Shown: piece by piece, positions 1-6,744 of the stretch
Numbering within the stretch: the stretch's first letter is position 1
Layout: each line of letters begins with the position of its first letter
NCBI GenBank assembly: GCA_002404195.1
Contig: DHJF01000007.1
Location: forward strand, 1 to 19,829
From: Candidatus Saccharibacteria bacterium UBA4727
GTDB taxonomy: Bacteria; Patescibacteriota; Saccharimonadia; Saccharimonadales; Saccharimonadaceae
Direction: 5' to 3'
DNA: 19,829 bases
The notes under the pieces: model-generated
What the model saw: the letters and a program-made list of their open reading frames with translations, nothing else
What the model was told of the DNA's origin: nothing
Database searches by the model: none
Translations under genes and position numbers: made by a program

Positions 1-443
1 AAGTGAAGGTGTGTTGAAGTTGGGAGGAGGTTCGCCTTAATGTGGGTAAGTACTTCCTTGAGTGTGATATGTGCGAACGAGGCACCGCCCCAGCCGTAAC
101 CGACAACGCTGACGGGCTTGTTGTTCCACTGCGCGAAGATCCAGTCGATGGCATTCTTTTGAATGGCGCTGAGCGAGTGGTTGTATTCTGGCATCAAGAA
201 GATGACACCATCGGCTTGGTCAACGAGGTTTGTCCAGGCGGCAACGTTTTCGTTAGTTGACTTATAGTCTGGCGTAGCTGGCGTATTCTCGTCGTCAAAG
301 AATGGCAGGTTAAGTTCTTTTAAATTAGCAACTGAGACCGTAACGTCTTCGCGTTGGTTAAGTTCGCTGGTAACGAGCGGCACAATGCTGTCTGAAACGC
401 GGCCTTTGCGTGCGCTACCAGTAACGATAAGAATGTTTGACAT
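1..443 (-). CDS. NADPH-dependent FMN reductase family protein (3' end outside window)
   Basis: The reading frame opens at an ATG (441-443) and runs off the left edge after 147 codons, so the C-terminus is missing; family members are usually about 180-200 aa. Translating the minus strand gives a flavodoxin-like fold: an initial beta strand followed by the FMN phosphate loop GSARKGR (residues 9-15), then MPEYNHS (84-90) and KNAIDW (96-101), which together form the PEYN-H-S...KNAIDW signature of NADPH-dependent FMN or quinone reductases, and GYGWGG (115-120). The family reduces flavins, quinones or azo compounds in the cytosol with NAD(P)H. A GGGAG Shine-Dalgarno-like stretch (453-457) lies 9 bases before the ATG. 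The gene is behind the rplK terminator and so is a separate transcription unit. Family call is firm; substrate is unknown. Confidence 0.9.
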   Translation of the reverse strand, partial: MSNILIVTGSARKGRVSDSIVPLVTSELNQREDVTVSVANLKELNLPFFDDENTPATPDYKSTNENVAAWTNLVDQADGVIFLMPEYNHSLSAIQKNAIDWIFAQWNNKPVSVVGYGWGGASFAHITLKEVLTHIKANLLPTSTHLH

Positions 444-452
444 GAAATAATA

Positions 453-467
453 CTCCCTTTGATTATA
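453..467 (-). promoter_or_regulatory. Possible -10 box and Shine-Dalgarno site of the FMN reductase gene
   Basis: On the minus strand TATAAT (467-462) is followed closely by GGGAG (457-453). No good -35 box is seen at the right distance. If this -10 is used the transcript would start around 455, cutting the Shine-Dalgarno site, so another promoter further upstream (444-560) is possible. Confidence 0.35.
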
Positions 468-559
468 ATAATGAGGCAACAACGCATCTAAGAGACAAAG
501 TCAATTGTCTGCGTTACTATATAAAGTATATCACGGTTGCTATATTATGTATAGTATTT

Positions 560-600
560 TCATAAAAAATATCTCGGCTGATTATACAGCCGAGATATTT
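560..600 (-). terminator. Rho-independent terminator of rplK
   Basis: A perfect 12-bp stem (569-580 paired with 587-598) with a 6-base loop stands 20 bases after the rplK stop. On the minus strand it is followed by a run of T residues (568-564). It is AT-rich at the base and could also act weakly in the other direction. Confidence 0.85.
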
Positions 601-619
601 TAAATGTAAAGTGTGCTGT

Positions 620-1045
620 TTAGGCGACGACTTCAACACCCATCGAACGAGCTGAGCCGGCGATGATTTTCACGCGGGCGTCCAAATCGTTGGCGTTCAA
701 TTGGTCTTTTTTCGCTTCAGCGATAACTTCGAGCTGCGCACGAGTAATTTGACCAACTTTTTCTGAGTGTGGTTTACCACTACCCTTTTTGATACCGATT
801 GCTTCGCGGATCATGTCGTCAACTGGTTGACCAAGTGACTTCCATGCGAAAGTACGATCGTCAAAGACTTGCATGTGAACGATAACGTCCTTGCCCATGT
901 CGGCCTTTGTTGCGTCGTTAAATGGATTGATGAAATCCATCATGTTTAGACCCCATTGACCGAGTGTTGAACCAACTGGAGGACCAGCCGTCGCGCGACC
1001 CGCAGGGATGCGTAGTTTTAGGTTACCGATAATTTTCTTAGCCAT
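620..1045 (-). CDS. rplK: 50S ribosomal protein L11
   Basis: 141 aa, the normal length for L11. The protein forms the base of the ribosomal stalk and binds the GTPase-associated region of 23S rRNA. The N-terminal domain shows the conserved proline-rich segment PPVGSTLGQWGLNMMDF (residues 22-38) and the C-terminal rRNA-binding domain shows KKGSGKPHSEKVGQIT and the terminal GSARSMGVEV. The ATG is chosen because AAGGAA (1057-1052) lies 6 bases upstream. It has its own promoter (1105-1133) and terminator (560-600), so it is monocistronic. In most bacteria rplA follows rplK directly and nusG precedes it; here neither is adjacent. Confidence 0.98.
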   Translation of the reverse strand: MAKKIIGNLKLRIPAGRATAGPPVGSTLGQWGLNMMDFINPFNDATKADMGKDVIVHMQVFDDRTFAWKSLGQPVDDMIREAIGIKKGSGKPHSEKVGQITRAQLEVIAEAKKDQLNANDLDARVKIIAGSARSMGVEVVA

Positions 1046-1065
1046 AATTATTTCCTTATTAGATT

Positions 1066-1091
1066 ACTGCAGTAGTTTGAAGCATTGCAGT
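1066..1091 (-). promoter_or_regulatory. Small inverted repeat in the rplK leader
   Basis: The predicted 53-base leader of the rplK mRNA can fold through ACTGCA (1091-1086) pairing with TGCAGT (1071-1066), ending just before the Shine-Dalgarno site (1057-1052). The stem is only 6 bp and could be chance; leader structures that respond to ribosomal proteins are known for L11 operons in other bacteria, but no match to a known element is claimed. Confidence 0.3.
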
Positions 1092-1104
1092 GCGTAACTG
1101 GTTA

Positions 1105-1133
1105 ATTATACATTTTATTTGCCTAAACATCAA
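1105..1133 (-). promoter_or_regulatory. rplK promoter
   Basis: Minus strand reads TTGATG (1133-1128), a 17-base spacer and TATAAT (1110-1105): a near-consensus sigma-70-type promoter. The predicted start near 1098 gives a leader of about 53 bases. It lies between the hairpin 1141-1174 and rplK, so rplK is transcribed independently of nusG. Confidence 0.85.
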
Positions 1134-1140
1134 GGGGTGA

Positions 1141-1174
1141 ATTCCTCGCCCGGGTAAGTGCCCGGGCGAGGAAT
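1141..1174 (-). terminator. GC-rich 14-bp hairpin without a T run
   Basis: A perfect 14-bp stem (1141-1154 with 1161-1174, loop TAAGTG) begins 13 bases after the stop of the 110-aa gene. The bases after it on the minus strand are TCACCCCTTG, so there is no T tract. It is probably a transcript 3' end or stabilising structure; it is not a textbook intrinsic terminator. Confidence 0.6.
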
Positions 1175-1186
1175 GTAAGGGCACAG

Positions 1187-1519
1187 TCACTTCACAAGCG
1201 AGCCAGAGTTGTAGCCGACGCGTTGCCGTATCGGATCGTAACTGATAGCTCCGAGCTTTTTGAGCTCGTTCATGACTGCCTTGAACACAAGCAGCTGACG
1301 GTGGCGGTCGCCGTATCTCCCACGATCTACCTTCTTCAGAATGGCCTCTTCCGGAGAGAGTTTGCCGTAGTGCACGCCATCAGTGTGGCGTTGTAATACT
1401 CCCAGGATGGCATTCTTGGCGCTGGTTGCCTCGGGGGTATCCATGGGTCGAACGTTATACCACGGGTCCTTACTGTTGTGCGCGCGACGCTGCTTGAGCC
1501 TGCGTGCCTTAACCTTCAT
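1187..1519 (-). CDS. Small basic protein of unknown function
   Basis: 110 aa. I do not recognise the family. The first 15 residues are strongly basic (KVKARRLKQRR), followed by a stretch predicted largely helical, with a helix-turn-helix-like pattern around residues 33-100 (NAILGVLQRHTDG, then AVMNELKKLGAISYD) that resembles a winged-helix fold by its layout only. A nucleic-acid-binding role is therefore possible but unproven. The ATG has AAGGAG (1531-1526) 6 bases upstream. It has its own strong promoter (1561-1589) and ends in a GC-rich hairpin (1141-1174), so it is a single-gene unit between nusG and rplK. No signal peptide or membrane segment. Confidence 0.75.
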   Translation of the reverse strand: MKVKARRLKQRRAHNSKDPWYNVRPMDTPEATSAKNAILGVLQRHTDGVHYGKLSPEEAILKKVDRGRYGDRHRQLLVFKAVMNELKKLGAISYDPIRQRVGYNSGSLVK

Positions 1520-1560
1520 CGCGTACTCCTTACGTAGTGGGCGGAATCAGGGTGGGGTGT

Positions 1561-1589
1561 ATTATAGAACAACTTTTTACCAATCGCAA
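1561..1589 (-). promoter_or_regulatory. Promoter of the 110-aa gene
   Basis: TTGCGA (1589-1584), a 17-base spacer and a perfect TATAAT (1566-1561) on the minus strand. Predicted start near 1554, leader about 35 bases. Confidence 0.85.
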
Positions 1590-1607
1590 GTATACGAGGA
1601 TCTCTAT

Positions 1608-2159
1608 TTAAATAGCTGGGTTAGAGCGCACGATAGAGCGTAGGATAAAATGGCCATAGGCGCGCACAAAGGCTTCTTCGGCAGACCGAGGCGGTAGGCT
1701 CTCATTATCTAGGTGCTGTCGGTTCATCATCTCCAGGCGCGCCAATAGTGACTCGTGATTATGGAGCTCTAGTCGTGAGTTATGCTCGGGGATTGGTTGT
1801 GACGGGTCGAGGTTGGTCAAATCTTTATGGTCCGGCAGTACATACGGCTGTGTATACGCTCGCTCAACCAAGAATGCCATACCGTACGCCCGACTTTCCT
1901 CATCACCCACCCACGCACAGGCTTTAGGAATAAAATCTGGTATATTTTGTTTCGTAACGATTTGGCATGCGTTGCGTTCTATCGAGAGACTATTTCGTAT
2001 GCCCTTTAGAAATGTTGCATTAGGCAGCGTCAATAAGTTGCCCGTCGAGCGGTCGGGTGTCATCAGGACGCAGAGCGGCGTTTGATGCGTGCTTGGCGAG
2101 CTTTGTGGTGCATGTTGTGGCTGAAGTTGTTCGTCTGGAATCTTTTCAAGTGCCGTCAT
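1608..2159 (-). CDS. Hypothetical protein downstream of nusG
   Basis: 183 aa, family not recognised. Residues 1-30 are low-complexity, rich in Gln, Pro and Ser and probably disordered; the rest is soluble and mixed, with a hydrophobic patch GMAFLVERAY (about 93-102) and a C-terminal helix AFVRAYGHFILRSIVRS. No signal peptide or membrane segment. The ATG is preceded by AGAGG 6 bases upstream. The gene begins only 13 bases after the T run of the nusG terminator (2173-2196) and no promoter of its own is visible, so its expression probably depends on read-through or on a promoter inside nusG. A real gene by length and ribosome site, but without homology evidence. Confidence 0.7.
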   Translation of the reverse strand: MTALEKIPDEQLQPQHAPQSSPSTHQTPLCVLMTPDRSTGNLLTLPNATFLKGIRNSLSIERNACQIVTKQNIPDFIPKACAWVGDEESRAYGMAFLVERAYTQPYVLPDHKDLTNLDPSQPIPEHNSRLELHNHESLLARLEMMNRQHLDNESLPPRSAEEAFVRAYGHFILRSIVRSNPAI

Positions 2160-2172
2160 TGGTACCTCTTAT

Positions 2173-2196
2173 AAAAAACACCTCCCGGAGGAGGTG
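2173..2196 (-). terminator. Rho-independent terminator after nusG
   Basis: CACCTCC (2179-2185) pairs with GGAGGTG (2190-2196) across a CGGA loop. On the minus strand the hairpin is followed by six T residues (2178-2173). It lies 10 bases after the nusG stop and upstream of the 183-aa gene. Confidence 0.9.
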
Positions 2197-2205
2197 CAAT
2201 TCTAT

Positions 2206-2751
2206 TTAAACTTTTTTCACCTGTAGCGCGTCGAGCTCGACTGGTGTGTCGCGGCCAAACATACTGACCATAACTTTAATTTTGCCTTTTTGAGCGTCAA
2301 TCTCGGAGATGGCGCCGTCAAAGCCTTTGAACGGACCGTCGGTGATAGAGACAACTTCGCCTTCGGAAAATTCGATGTGGTATTTCGGATCTTCAACGCC
2401 CATGCGTTTTTTGATCTTAGCAATTTCACTATCGAACACTGGTGTTGGTTCAGTACCACTACCGACAAAACCGGTGACGCCTGGCGTGTTACGAATAATG
2501 TACCACGTTTCGTCGGTCAGTTTCATTTCAACCAAGGCGTAGCCCTGGAAGATTTTCTTGTCGACAACTTTACGTTTGCCGTTCTTGATTTCGATTTGCT
2601 TTTCTTTTGGTACCATGACGTCGAAAATTTTATCAGCCATGTCGACGGCGTTGATACGCTGACGGATGCTTTCGGCAACTTTTTCTTCGTAGCCGCTGTA
2701 GGTATGAATGGCATACCATTGGCGGGTGCTATCGTAACGATTTGTGGACAT
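2206..2751 (-). CDS. nusG: Transcription termination/antitermination protein NusG
   Basis: 181 aa, the usual size for NusG. It binds the RNA polymerase clamp, raises processivity and, in many bacteria, links polymerase to Rho or the ribosome. The NGN domain spans about residues 10-115 with RQWYAIHTYSGYE, the VPKEKQIEIKNGK strand, KKIFQGYALVEM and IRNTPGVTGFVG. The KOW domain follows (about 128-181) with EGEVVSITDGPFKGFDGAI and the closing VELDALQVKKV. The ATG has AAAGGAG a few bases upstream. The start lies 10 bases after the secE stop, so secE and nusG form the classic two-gene operon driven from the promoter at 3171-3199. Confidence 0.98.
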   Translation of the reverse strand: MSTNRYDSTRQWYAIHTYSGYEEKVAESIRQRINAVDMADKIFDVMVPKEKQIEIKNGKRKVVDKKIFQGYALVEMKLTDETWYIIRNTPGVTGFVGSGTEPTPVFDSEIAKIKKRMGVEDPKYHIEFSEGEVVSITDGPFKGFDGAISEIDAQKGKIKVMVSMFGRDTPVELDALQVKKV

Positions 2752-2761
2752 AATTTCTCCT

Positions 2762-3118
2762 TTAACCTAGTATCAATTGGAATAAATATTTAAATAACGC
2801 GTCAAGTAACAAAATCAATGCTGCAAAGAAGCCGGTGAAAATCAACATTGCAAGCGTTAAGCTCCAGGTTGATTTGCGGTCAGTCCAGTTGACTTGTCGT
2901 AGTTCGTACCATGAGCCGGCAAAATAACGACCAATTGCGATAAATGGTACGGCAAGGTTTTGTAAAAACGATCGCTTTACTTGCGCAGCCTCTACTTTTT
3001 TTTCTGTCTTAACGGTACTCTTTGTTGGTTTTGATGATGAATCATCGGCAGCGGTAATACGCGTCACTTTTGTGGTGCTGGTGCGTTTTGCTGCTGGTTT
3101 TTTCGCTTTTGTTGCCAA
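2762..3118 (-). CDS. secE: Preprotein translocase subunit SecE
   Basis: About 118 aa with the TTG start at 3118-3116. This start is chosen because GGGGAG (3131-3126) lies 7 bases upstream; a TTG at 3133 in the same frame would place that site inside the gene. The protein has a long Lys/Thr/Ser-rich cytosolic N-terminus (about residues 1-55), then the amphipathic SecE helix with RYFAGSWYELRQVNWTDRKS (FxxExRKVxWP-like core, W-T for W-P), and one membrane segment near the C-terminus. It is the small essential subunit of the SecYEG channel. The extended basic N-terminus is longer than in the minimal Gram-positive SecE (about 60 aa). First gene of the secE-nusG operon. Confidence 0.93.
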   Translation of the reverse strand: MATKAKKPAAKRTSTTKVTRITAADDSSSKPTKSTVKTEKKVEAAQVKRSFLQNLAVPFIAIGRYFAGSWYELRQVNWTDRKSTWSLTLAMLIFTGFFAALILLLDALFKYLFQLILG

Positions 3119-3170
3119 TTTGGTGCTCCCCAAAATTAAAAGCCTGCTCGTAGGCAGACTGTCAAGTACT

Positions 3171-3199
3171 ACTATAGCTGTCTACCCAACATCCGTCAA
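3171..3199 (-). promoter_or_regulatory. secE-nusG promoter
   Basis: TTGACG (3199-3194), 17-base spacer, TATAGT (3176-3171) on the minus strand; predicted start near 3164 and a leader of about 45 bases before the TTG at 3118. The divergent glycosyltransferase starts at 3210, so both transcription units share this short interval. Confidence 0.8.
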
Positions 3200-3209
3200 G
3201 CGTGCTACC

Positions 3210-4358
3210 ATGGTACTACTTATGATTATTGCGGTTATTTACTTCGTAGTGCTGACGGTTGTCTTACTATTTATGACGTACGGCTTACGAAGGTCATTAC
3301 GCCGTTTTACGATTCGCAAAAATTATACAGCAGCCGTGGGTGCGCCGAGCGTCAGCATTTGTATTCCCGCCCGCAATGAGACGCATGCTATGACGCAGTG
3401 TTTAGAACGAGCCCTTGCCAGCAACTACCCAAAGCTTGAAGTGATTGTCTATGATGACGGTTCGGGTGATGATACATCAATCTTAATTCGCTCATTTGCG
3501 CACGCCGGGGTTCGCTTTGTGCCAGGCGTTGCCTTGCCTGATGGTTGGGTTGGTAAAAATCATGCGTTACAGGTTTTAGCCAATGAAGCCAGCGGTACGT
3601 ACGTTTTATTTATGGATGTCGACACAGCAATTCAGTCATCGACCGTCAGCCAGCTGGTGGGCTATATGATAGATGAAAAAGTGAATATGGTGTCAGTTAT
3701 TCCTGGACGTTCGGGCGTGTGGCGAGCAAGCGTCTTGTTTGGCCACTTGCGCTATTTTTGGCAATTAATATTTTCACGCCCGTCCGCACCCGCTAGTTCG
3801 AGCGCACTTTGGATGATAGACCGGACAACCTTACTGCAAACGCTCGGTGGCTTCGCGCCGTACAAATCTGACGTTGCCGCGGAAGCAAGTATTGCCGCGA
3901 AATTAGGAACGCACGCCTACCATTGTTTAGTCGGCACGACGTCGCTTGGCGTGACCTATGAGAAGAAATGGTTGTCGCAGCTCGAGACAAGTCGGCGCTT
4001 ATTTTACCCGATGGTCGGCGGACGCATATCGGGTGCAATTGCCGGGCTACTCTTTTTTGCTGTTTTGAATGCTCCAACGGCGATCGTTGCATACGGGATT
4101 GTAACGAGTCATTTCTTCCTCGCTGCGGTCGCTGGAGCGTACCTAGTGGCGTTTATGTGTTTGTACGGTATGTATACGAATGTCGTGTGGCAACGCGACT
4201 GGTGGCTCGGTGTGCTGTGCTGGCCGATAGTTATTGCCCAAGAGCTGATTCTTCTCATGAGTAGTACGTGGGGCTATTTGCGCCATACCGTTACTTGGAA
4301 AGGTCGTCTACTGACTGCCCCAGTGCTGCGCGCCGATCATATTAAAATTGACGAATAG
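3210..4358 (+). CDS. Membrane family 2 glycosyltransferase, CrtQ/HpnB-like
   Basis: 382 aa from the ATG at 3210; the open frame extends back to 3072 but that part overlaps the secE coding region on the other strand, and the ATG at 3210 begins directly with a membrane segment (residues 1-23). The GT-A catalytic domain follows: VSICIPARNE (48-57), YDDGSGDD (81-88), the LPDGWVGKNHA motif (109-119) typical of the CrtQ and HpnB branch, and the MDVD metal-binding motif (135-138). Three or so membrane segments (about 277-350) and the WKGR tail motif (363-366) end the protein. Relatives transfer sugars to lipid or isoprenoid acceptors; the acceptor here is unknown. No clear Shine-Dalgarno site or promoter was found, so the start is moderately certain. 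Convergent with the kinase gene, 22 bases apart. Confidence 0.88.
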   Translation: MVLLMIIAVIYFVVLTVVLLFMTYGLRRSLRRFTIRKNYTAAVGAPSVSICIPARNETHAMTQCLERALASNYPKLEVIVYDDGSGDDTSILIRSFAHAGVRFVPGVALPDGWVGKNHALQVLANEASGTYVLFMDVDTAIQSSTVSQLVGYMIDEKVNMVSVIPGRSGVWRASVLFGHLRYFWQLIFSRPSAPASSSALWMIDRTTLLQTLGGFAPYKSDVAAEASIAAKLGTHAYHCLVGTTSLGVTYEKKWLSQLETSRRLFYPMVGGRISGAIAGLLFFAVLNAPTAIVAYGIVTSHFFLAAVAGAYLVAFMCLYGMYTNVVWQRDWWLGVLCWPIVIAQELILLMSSTWGYLRHTVTWKGRLLTAPVLRADHIKIDE

Positions 4359-4380
4359 AGTTCGGATCATAGCAGGGCCT

Positions 4381-6006
4381 TTACCCCTTGTCTACTGGTA
4401 AGTGAAAACTAAAACTGGAGCCGTAATTGAGTCGACTGGTCAGTTCAATCTTCGTGCCTAGCTTTTTCGCGAGTTTGACGGCAACGTAAAGGCCTAAGCC
4501 AGTGCCGCCGGTTTCGCGCGTGCGGTAATCTTCGGAGCGGTAGAATTTATTGAATATCTTAGACTGGTCGCTCTTGCTAATGCCGATACCGGTATCTTTG
4601 ACGGTGAATGTAATGATGTCAGCCTTGCGGTGGACGGAGAGCGTCAACGTTCCCTCTTTGGTATATTTCAGGGCGTTAGTAATGAAGTTTTGCAACAACT
4701 CTTTTAAGTAGAGACGGCTCGCGGTAACGTTGCCGAGGCTGGCGTCGACATCAAGATCGAAGTGCAGTTTCTTTTTGAGGGCTTGGGGTTCGTAGGCTTT
4801 ATACAGGTCGGCGATTAAATCACTGACTTTGATAGTTTCTTTCTCGTCGGCAACGCCGCGTTCGGCCCGTGAAAGCGTCGAAAGGTCGTTGACCATGCGG
4901 GATAGGTAGAGTACTTGATCATGTGCGGTCGTCATGCCGTCAACGAGAATATTACGAGCAACGTCACCACGCTCCATCATCAGCTGCACATTGCTGATCG
5001 TACCCTCGACGACGGTAATCGGCGTGCGCAGTTCGTGGCTGACGACGCTAATAAATTCGTCACGCTCCTCTTCAAGACTTTTTGCTTTTGTGACGTCGCG
5101 CAAGATAAGAATATAGCCGTCCTCCGAACTCGATTTGGTGCTTCTGCTAAAGTTGCTGCGGATTGGTGAAAAAGTCACCTCAAGCCGGAGTGTTTCGCCG
5201 GTAATCGATATCGTCAGGTCGTCGCGCACGGTGGTGCCGCGCGATTCTTTTAATATATTCATAATATCAATCTTTGCGTTCGATGTGTCTGACAATTCCA
5301 AGATATCGTTAATGTGCTGACCGTTGAGGCTGTTGTTGGTATCGAGCAAATTGAGGCTCGAGGCATTGTAAACACGAATAATACCGTCTTTGTCAGTGCT
5401 TAACACCGCGTCCGAGAGGTTGTTGACGATGGTGAGGATGCGGTCGCGTTCCAAAGCTTCTTTGGCGCGACTGCGCGATAGTTCGGCGCCGTCGCCCTCT
5501 TGCACTTGACTGATGCCGATGCCGGTCCCGCCGACGATCAAAACAGCCGTGACGACGAGTAGGTCGGTAAGAAGCGTTGAGCTGTCGCCAATATGCAGAA
5601 AAATATCAGCCAGCATTGTCGCGGTGAGCATCAAGATACTCATTCGTATGCCGGTATGTGAAAAGTAACCATATGATGCTGCGAGGAGTAAAATCCAGGC
5701 GATAATAAATGGCGTCGCAAAACCCGAGACCAGGATGATATAGAGAGCGGCAAGAATATGATAGAGAACCAGTCGAGCCGCTGATTCGAGCTTGCCGTGC
5801 GAACCAAACAGGTATTGCAACCCAGCCAGCACTACCCAAGGCCCTGCGATAGCGTAGAAGACGACGTCGCCAACGTAATGGCTGTTGTTAACGAGACCAT
5901 ATTGAATCAAGACACCGTACAATGTCAGAACGATAGGCACGACAAGTCCGGCGATACGGATAATCTTGCCCGTGCGTTCGTTGATCATTCCCCCACCGTT
6001 GTACAT
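4381..6006 (-). CDS. Membrane sensor histidine kinase with PAS domain (orphan)
   Basis: 541 aa. Order: six predicted membrane segments (about residues 15-165) with no large outside loop, a PAS domain (about 186-305), then the HisKA dimerisation domain with H-box FISVVSHELRTP (phospho-acceptor His324) and the HATPase domain with N-box QNFITNALKY (N440, N444), G1 DTGIGIS (471-477), F-box FNKFY (485-489) and G2 GGTGLGL (500-506). All residues for autophosphorylation are present. No response regulator lies next to it in the window. Two starts are possible: ATG 6006, only 10 bases after a TATAAT box, or ATG 5988, with GGTGGGGG immediately upstream. The compact six-helix sensor suggests detection of a membrane or intracellular signal rather than an outside ligand. 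Confidence 0.93.
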   Translation of the reverse strand: MYNGGGMINERTGKIIRIAGLVVPIVLTLYGVLIQYGLVNNSHYVGDVVFYAIAGPWVVLAGLQYLFGSHGKLESAARLVLYHILAALYIILVSGFATPFIIAWILLLAASYGYFSHTGIRMSILMLTATMLADIFLHIGDSSTLLTDLLVVTAVLIVGGTGIGISQVQEGDGAELSRSRAKEALERDRILTIVNNLSDAVLSTDKDGIIRVYNASSLNLLDTNNSLNGQHINDILELSDTSNAKIDIMNILKESRGTTVRDDLTISITGETLRLEVTFSPIRSNFSRSTKSSSEDGYILILRDVTKAKSLEEERDEFISVVSHELRTPITVVEGTISNVQLMMERGDVARNILVDGMTTAHDQVLYLSRMVNDLSTLSRAERGVADEKETIKVSDLIADLYKAYEPQALKKKLHFDLDVDASLGNVTASRLYLKELLQNFITNALKYTKEGTLTLSVHRKADIITFTVKDTGIGISKSDQSKIFNKFYRSEDYRTRETGGTGLGLYVAVKLAKKLGTKIELTSRLNYGSSFSFHLPVDKG

Positions 6007-6016
6007 AGTACTGCTT

Positions 6017-6022
6017 ATTATA
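6017..6022 (-). promoter_or_regulatory. -10 box of the histidine kinase gene
   Basis: TATAAT (6022-6017) on the minus strand, followed by AAGCA; only 10 bases separate it from the ATG at 6006, giving a predicted leader of about 4 bases. The -35 region (around 6040-6045) is AT-rich but not consensus. Confidence 0.6.
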
Positions 6023-6040
6023 CGGCTAAACGTAAGTTTT

Positions 6041-6736
6041 TTAAATAGATGGCGTGTGTTTCTTTAATTCACGACGATGCTGACGATACAACGGGTCTGA
6101 TTGCCCGACAAGTTGCCAAAACGCGTCAGAGTGATTCATTTGACGAGTGTGGCTGAGCTCATGGATTAATACGTAATCAATCAGTTCAAACGGCACTTTC
6201 ATAAGTGCGATATTGAGGCTAATGGTACCGTTACTACTACAACTCCCCCACCGGCCACTGGCGTGCGAGAAACGAACCTTCTCGTAACTGACACCGGATT
6301 TTTGTGCCAAAAAGGCCAATCGCTTTGGTAAATAACTTTTCGCCTCAATCCTTAGGGCTTCGATGGTGCCGTCGCGGACAACCTGACTGATGGCCGGGTC
6401 GTTGAGCTCGAGGTGTTCTGGCAATGAGATGATAAGTTGCTGCCCATGACGCTTGGCGCTGGCTGTTTTTGCAGCGCTCGTACGCACGATTAGCGTATGG
6501 CTTTTACCGATTAACATCCCATCTTCATAGTGTGTGACCGGATGGCTTTCCTGCAGCATAGCGCGCAGCTCGTCGCGGGACGACTTAATAAGGCGTCGTA
6601 CGACGAAGAGCGGTGCGTAGAGCGGTAGCGAGGCGCGCAAACGACCATCCGGTGCCACGCGGATCCGAACATGGGACGCTTTGGCGCTGCGACGGAGGGT
6701 TATCGTGCCAAATTCTTCGTCGATAATCGTTGACAT
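6041..6736 (-). CDS. YgjP-like zinc metallopeptidase (DUF45/WLM type)
   Basis: 231 aa. The C-terminal half carries the family hallmarks: GRWGSCSSNGTISLN (161-175), then the zinc site HELSH (192-196; ligands His192 and His196, catalytic Glu193) and NHSDAFW (201-207), which supplies a third His. The N-terminal part is a beta-rich domain starting TITLRRSAKASHVRIRV, as in YgjP proteins. The enzyme is predicted to be cytosolic (no signal peptide). Biological substrates of this family are poorly known. AGGTGG lies 5 bases before the ATG. The gene follows the P-loop kinase-like gene by 8 bases and is surely co-transcribed with it. Confidence 0.93.
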   Translation of the reverse strand: MSTIIDEEFGTITLRRSAKASHVRIRVAPDGRLRASLPLYAPLFVVRRLIKSSRDELRAMLQESHPVTHYEDGMLIGKSHTLIVRTSAAKTASAKRHGQQLIISLPEHLELNDPAISQVVRDGTIEALRIEAKSYLPKRLAFLAQKSGVSYEKVRFSHASGRWGSCSSNGTISLNIALMKVPFELIDYVLIHELSHTRQMNHSDAFWQLVGQSDPLYRQHRRELKKHTPSI

Positions 6737-6744
6737 AGACCCAC

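Noticed and set aside
1383..1643. An 86-codon plus-strand open frame across the 110-aa gene start
   Set aside because: It is antisense to a gene with promoter and Shine-Dalgarno site and crosses that promoter; no supporting signal of its own.
2290..2793. A 167-codon open frame on the plus strand
   Set aside because: It lies wholly antisense to nusG, whose family is certain; the translation has no recognisable motif and no ribosome site.
3072..3209. Upstream extension of the CrtQ/HpnB-like glycosyltransferase
   Set aside because: It overlaps the start of secE on the other strand and the residues are a mirror of the secE coding bias; the ATG at 3210 begins directly with the membrane segment.
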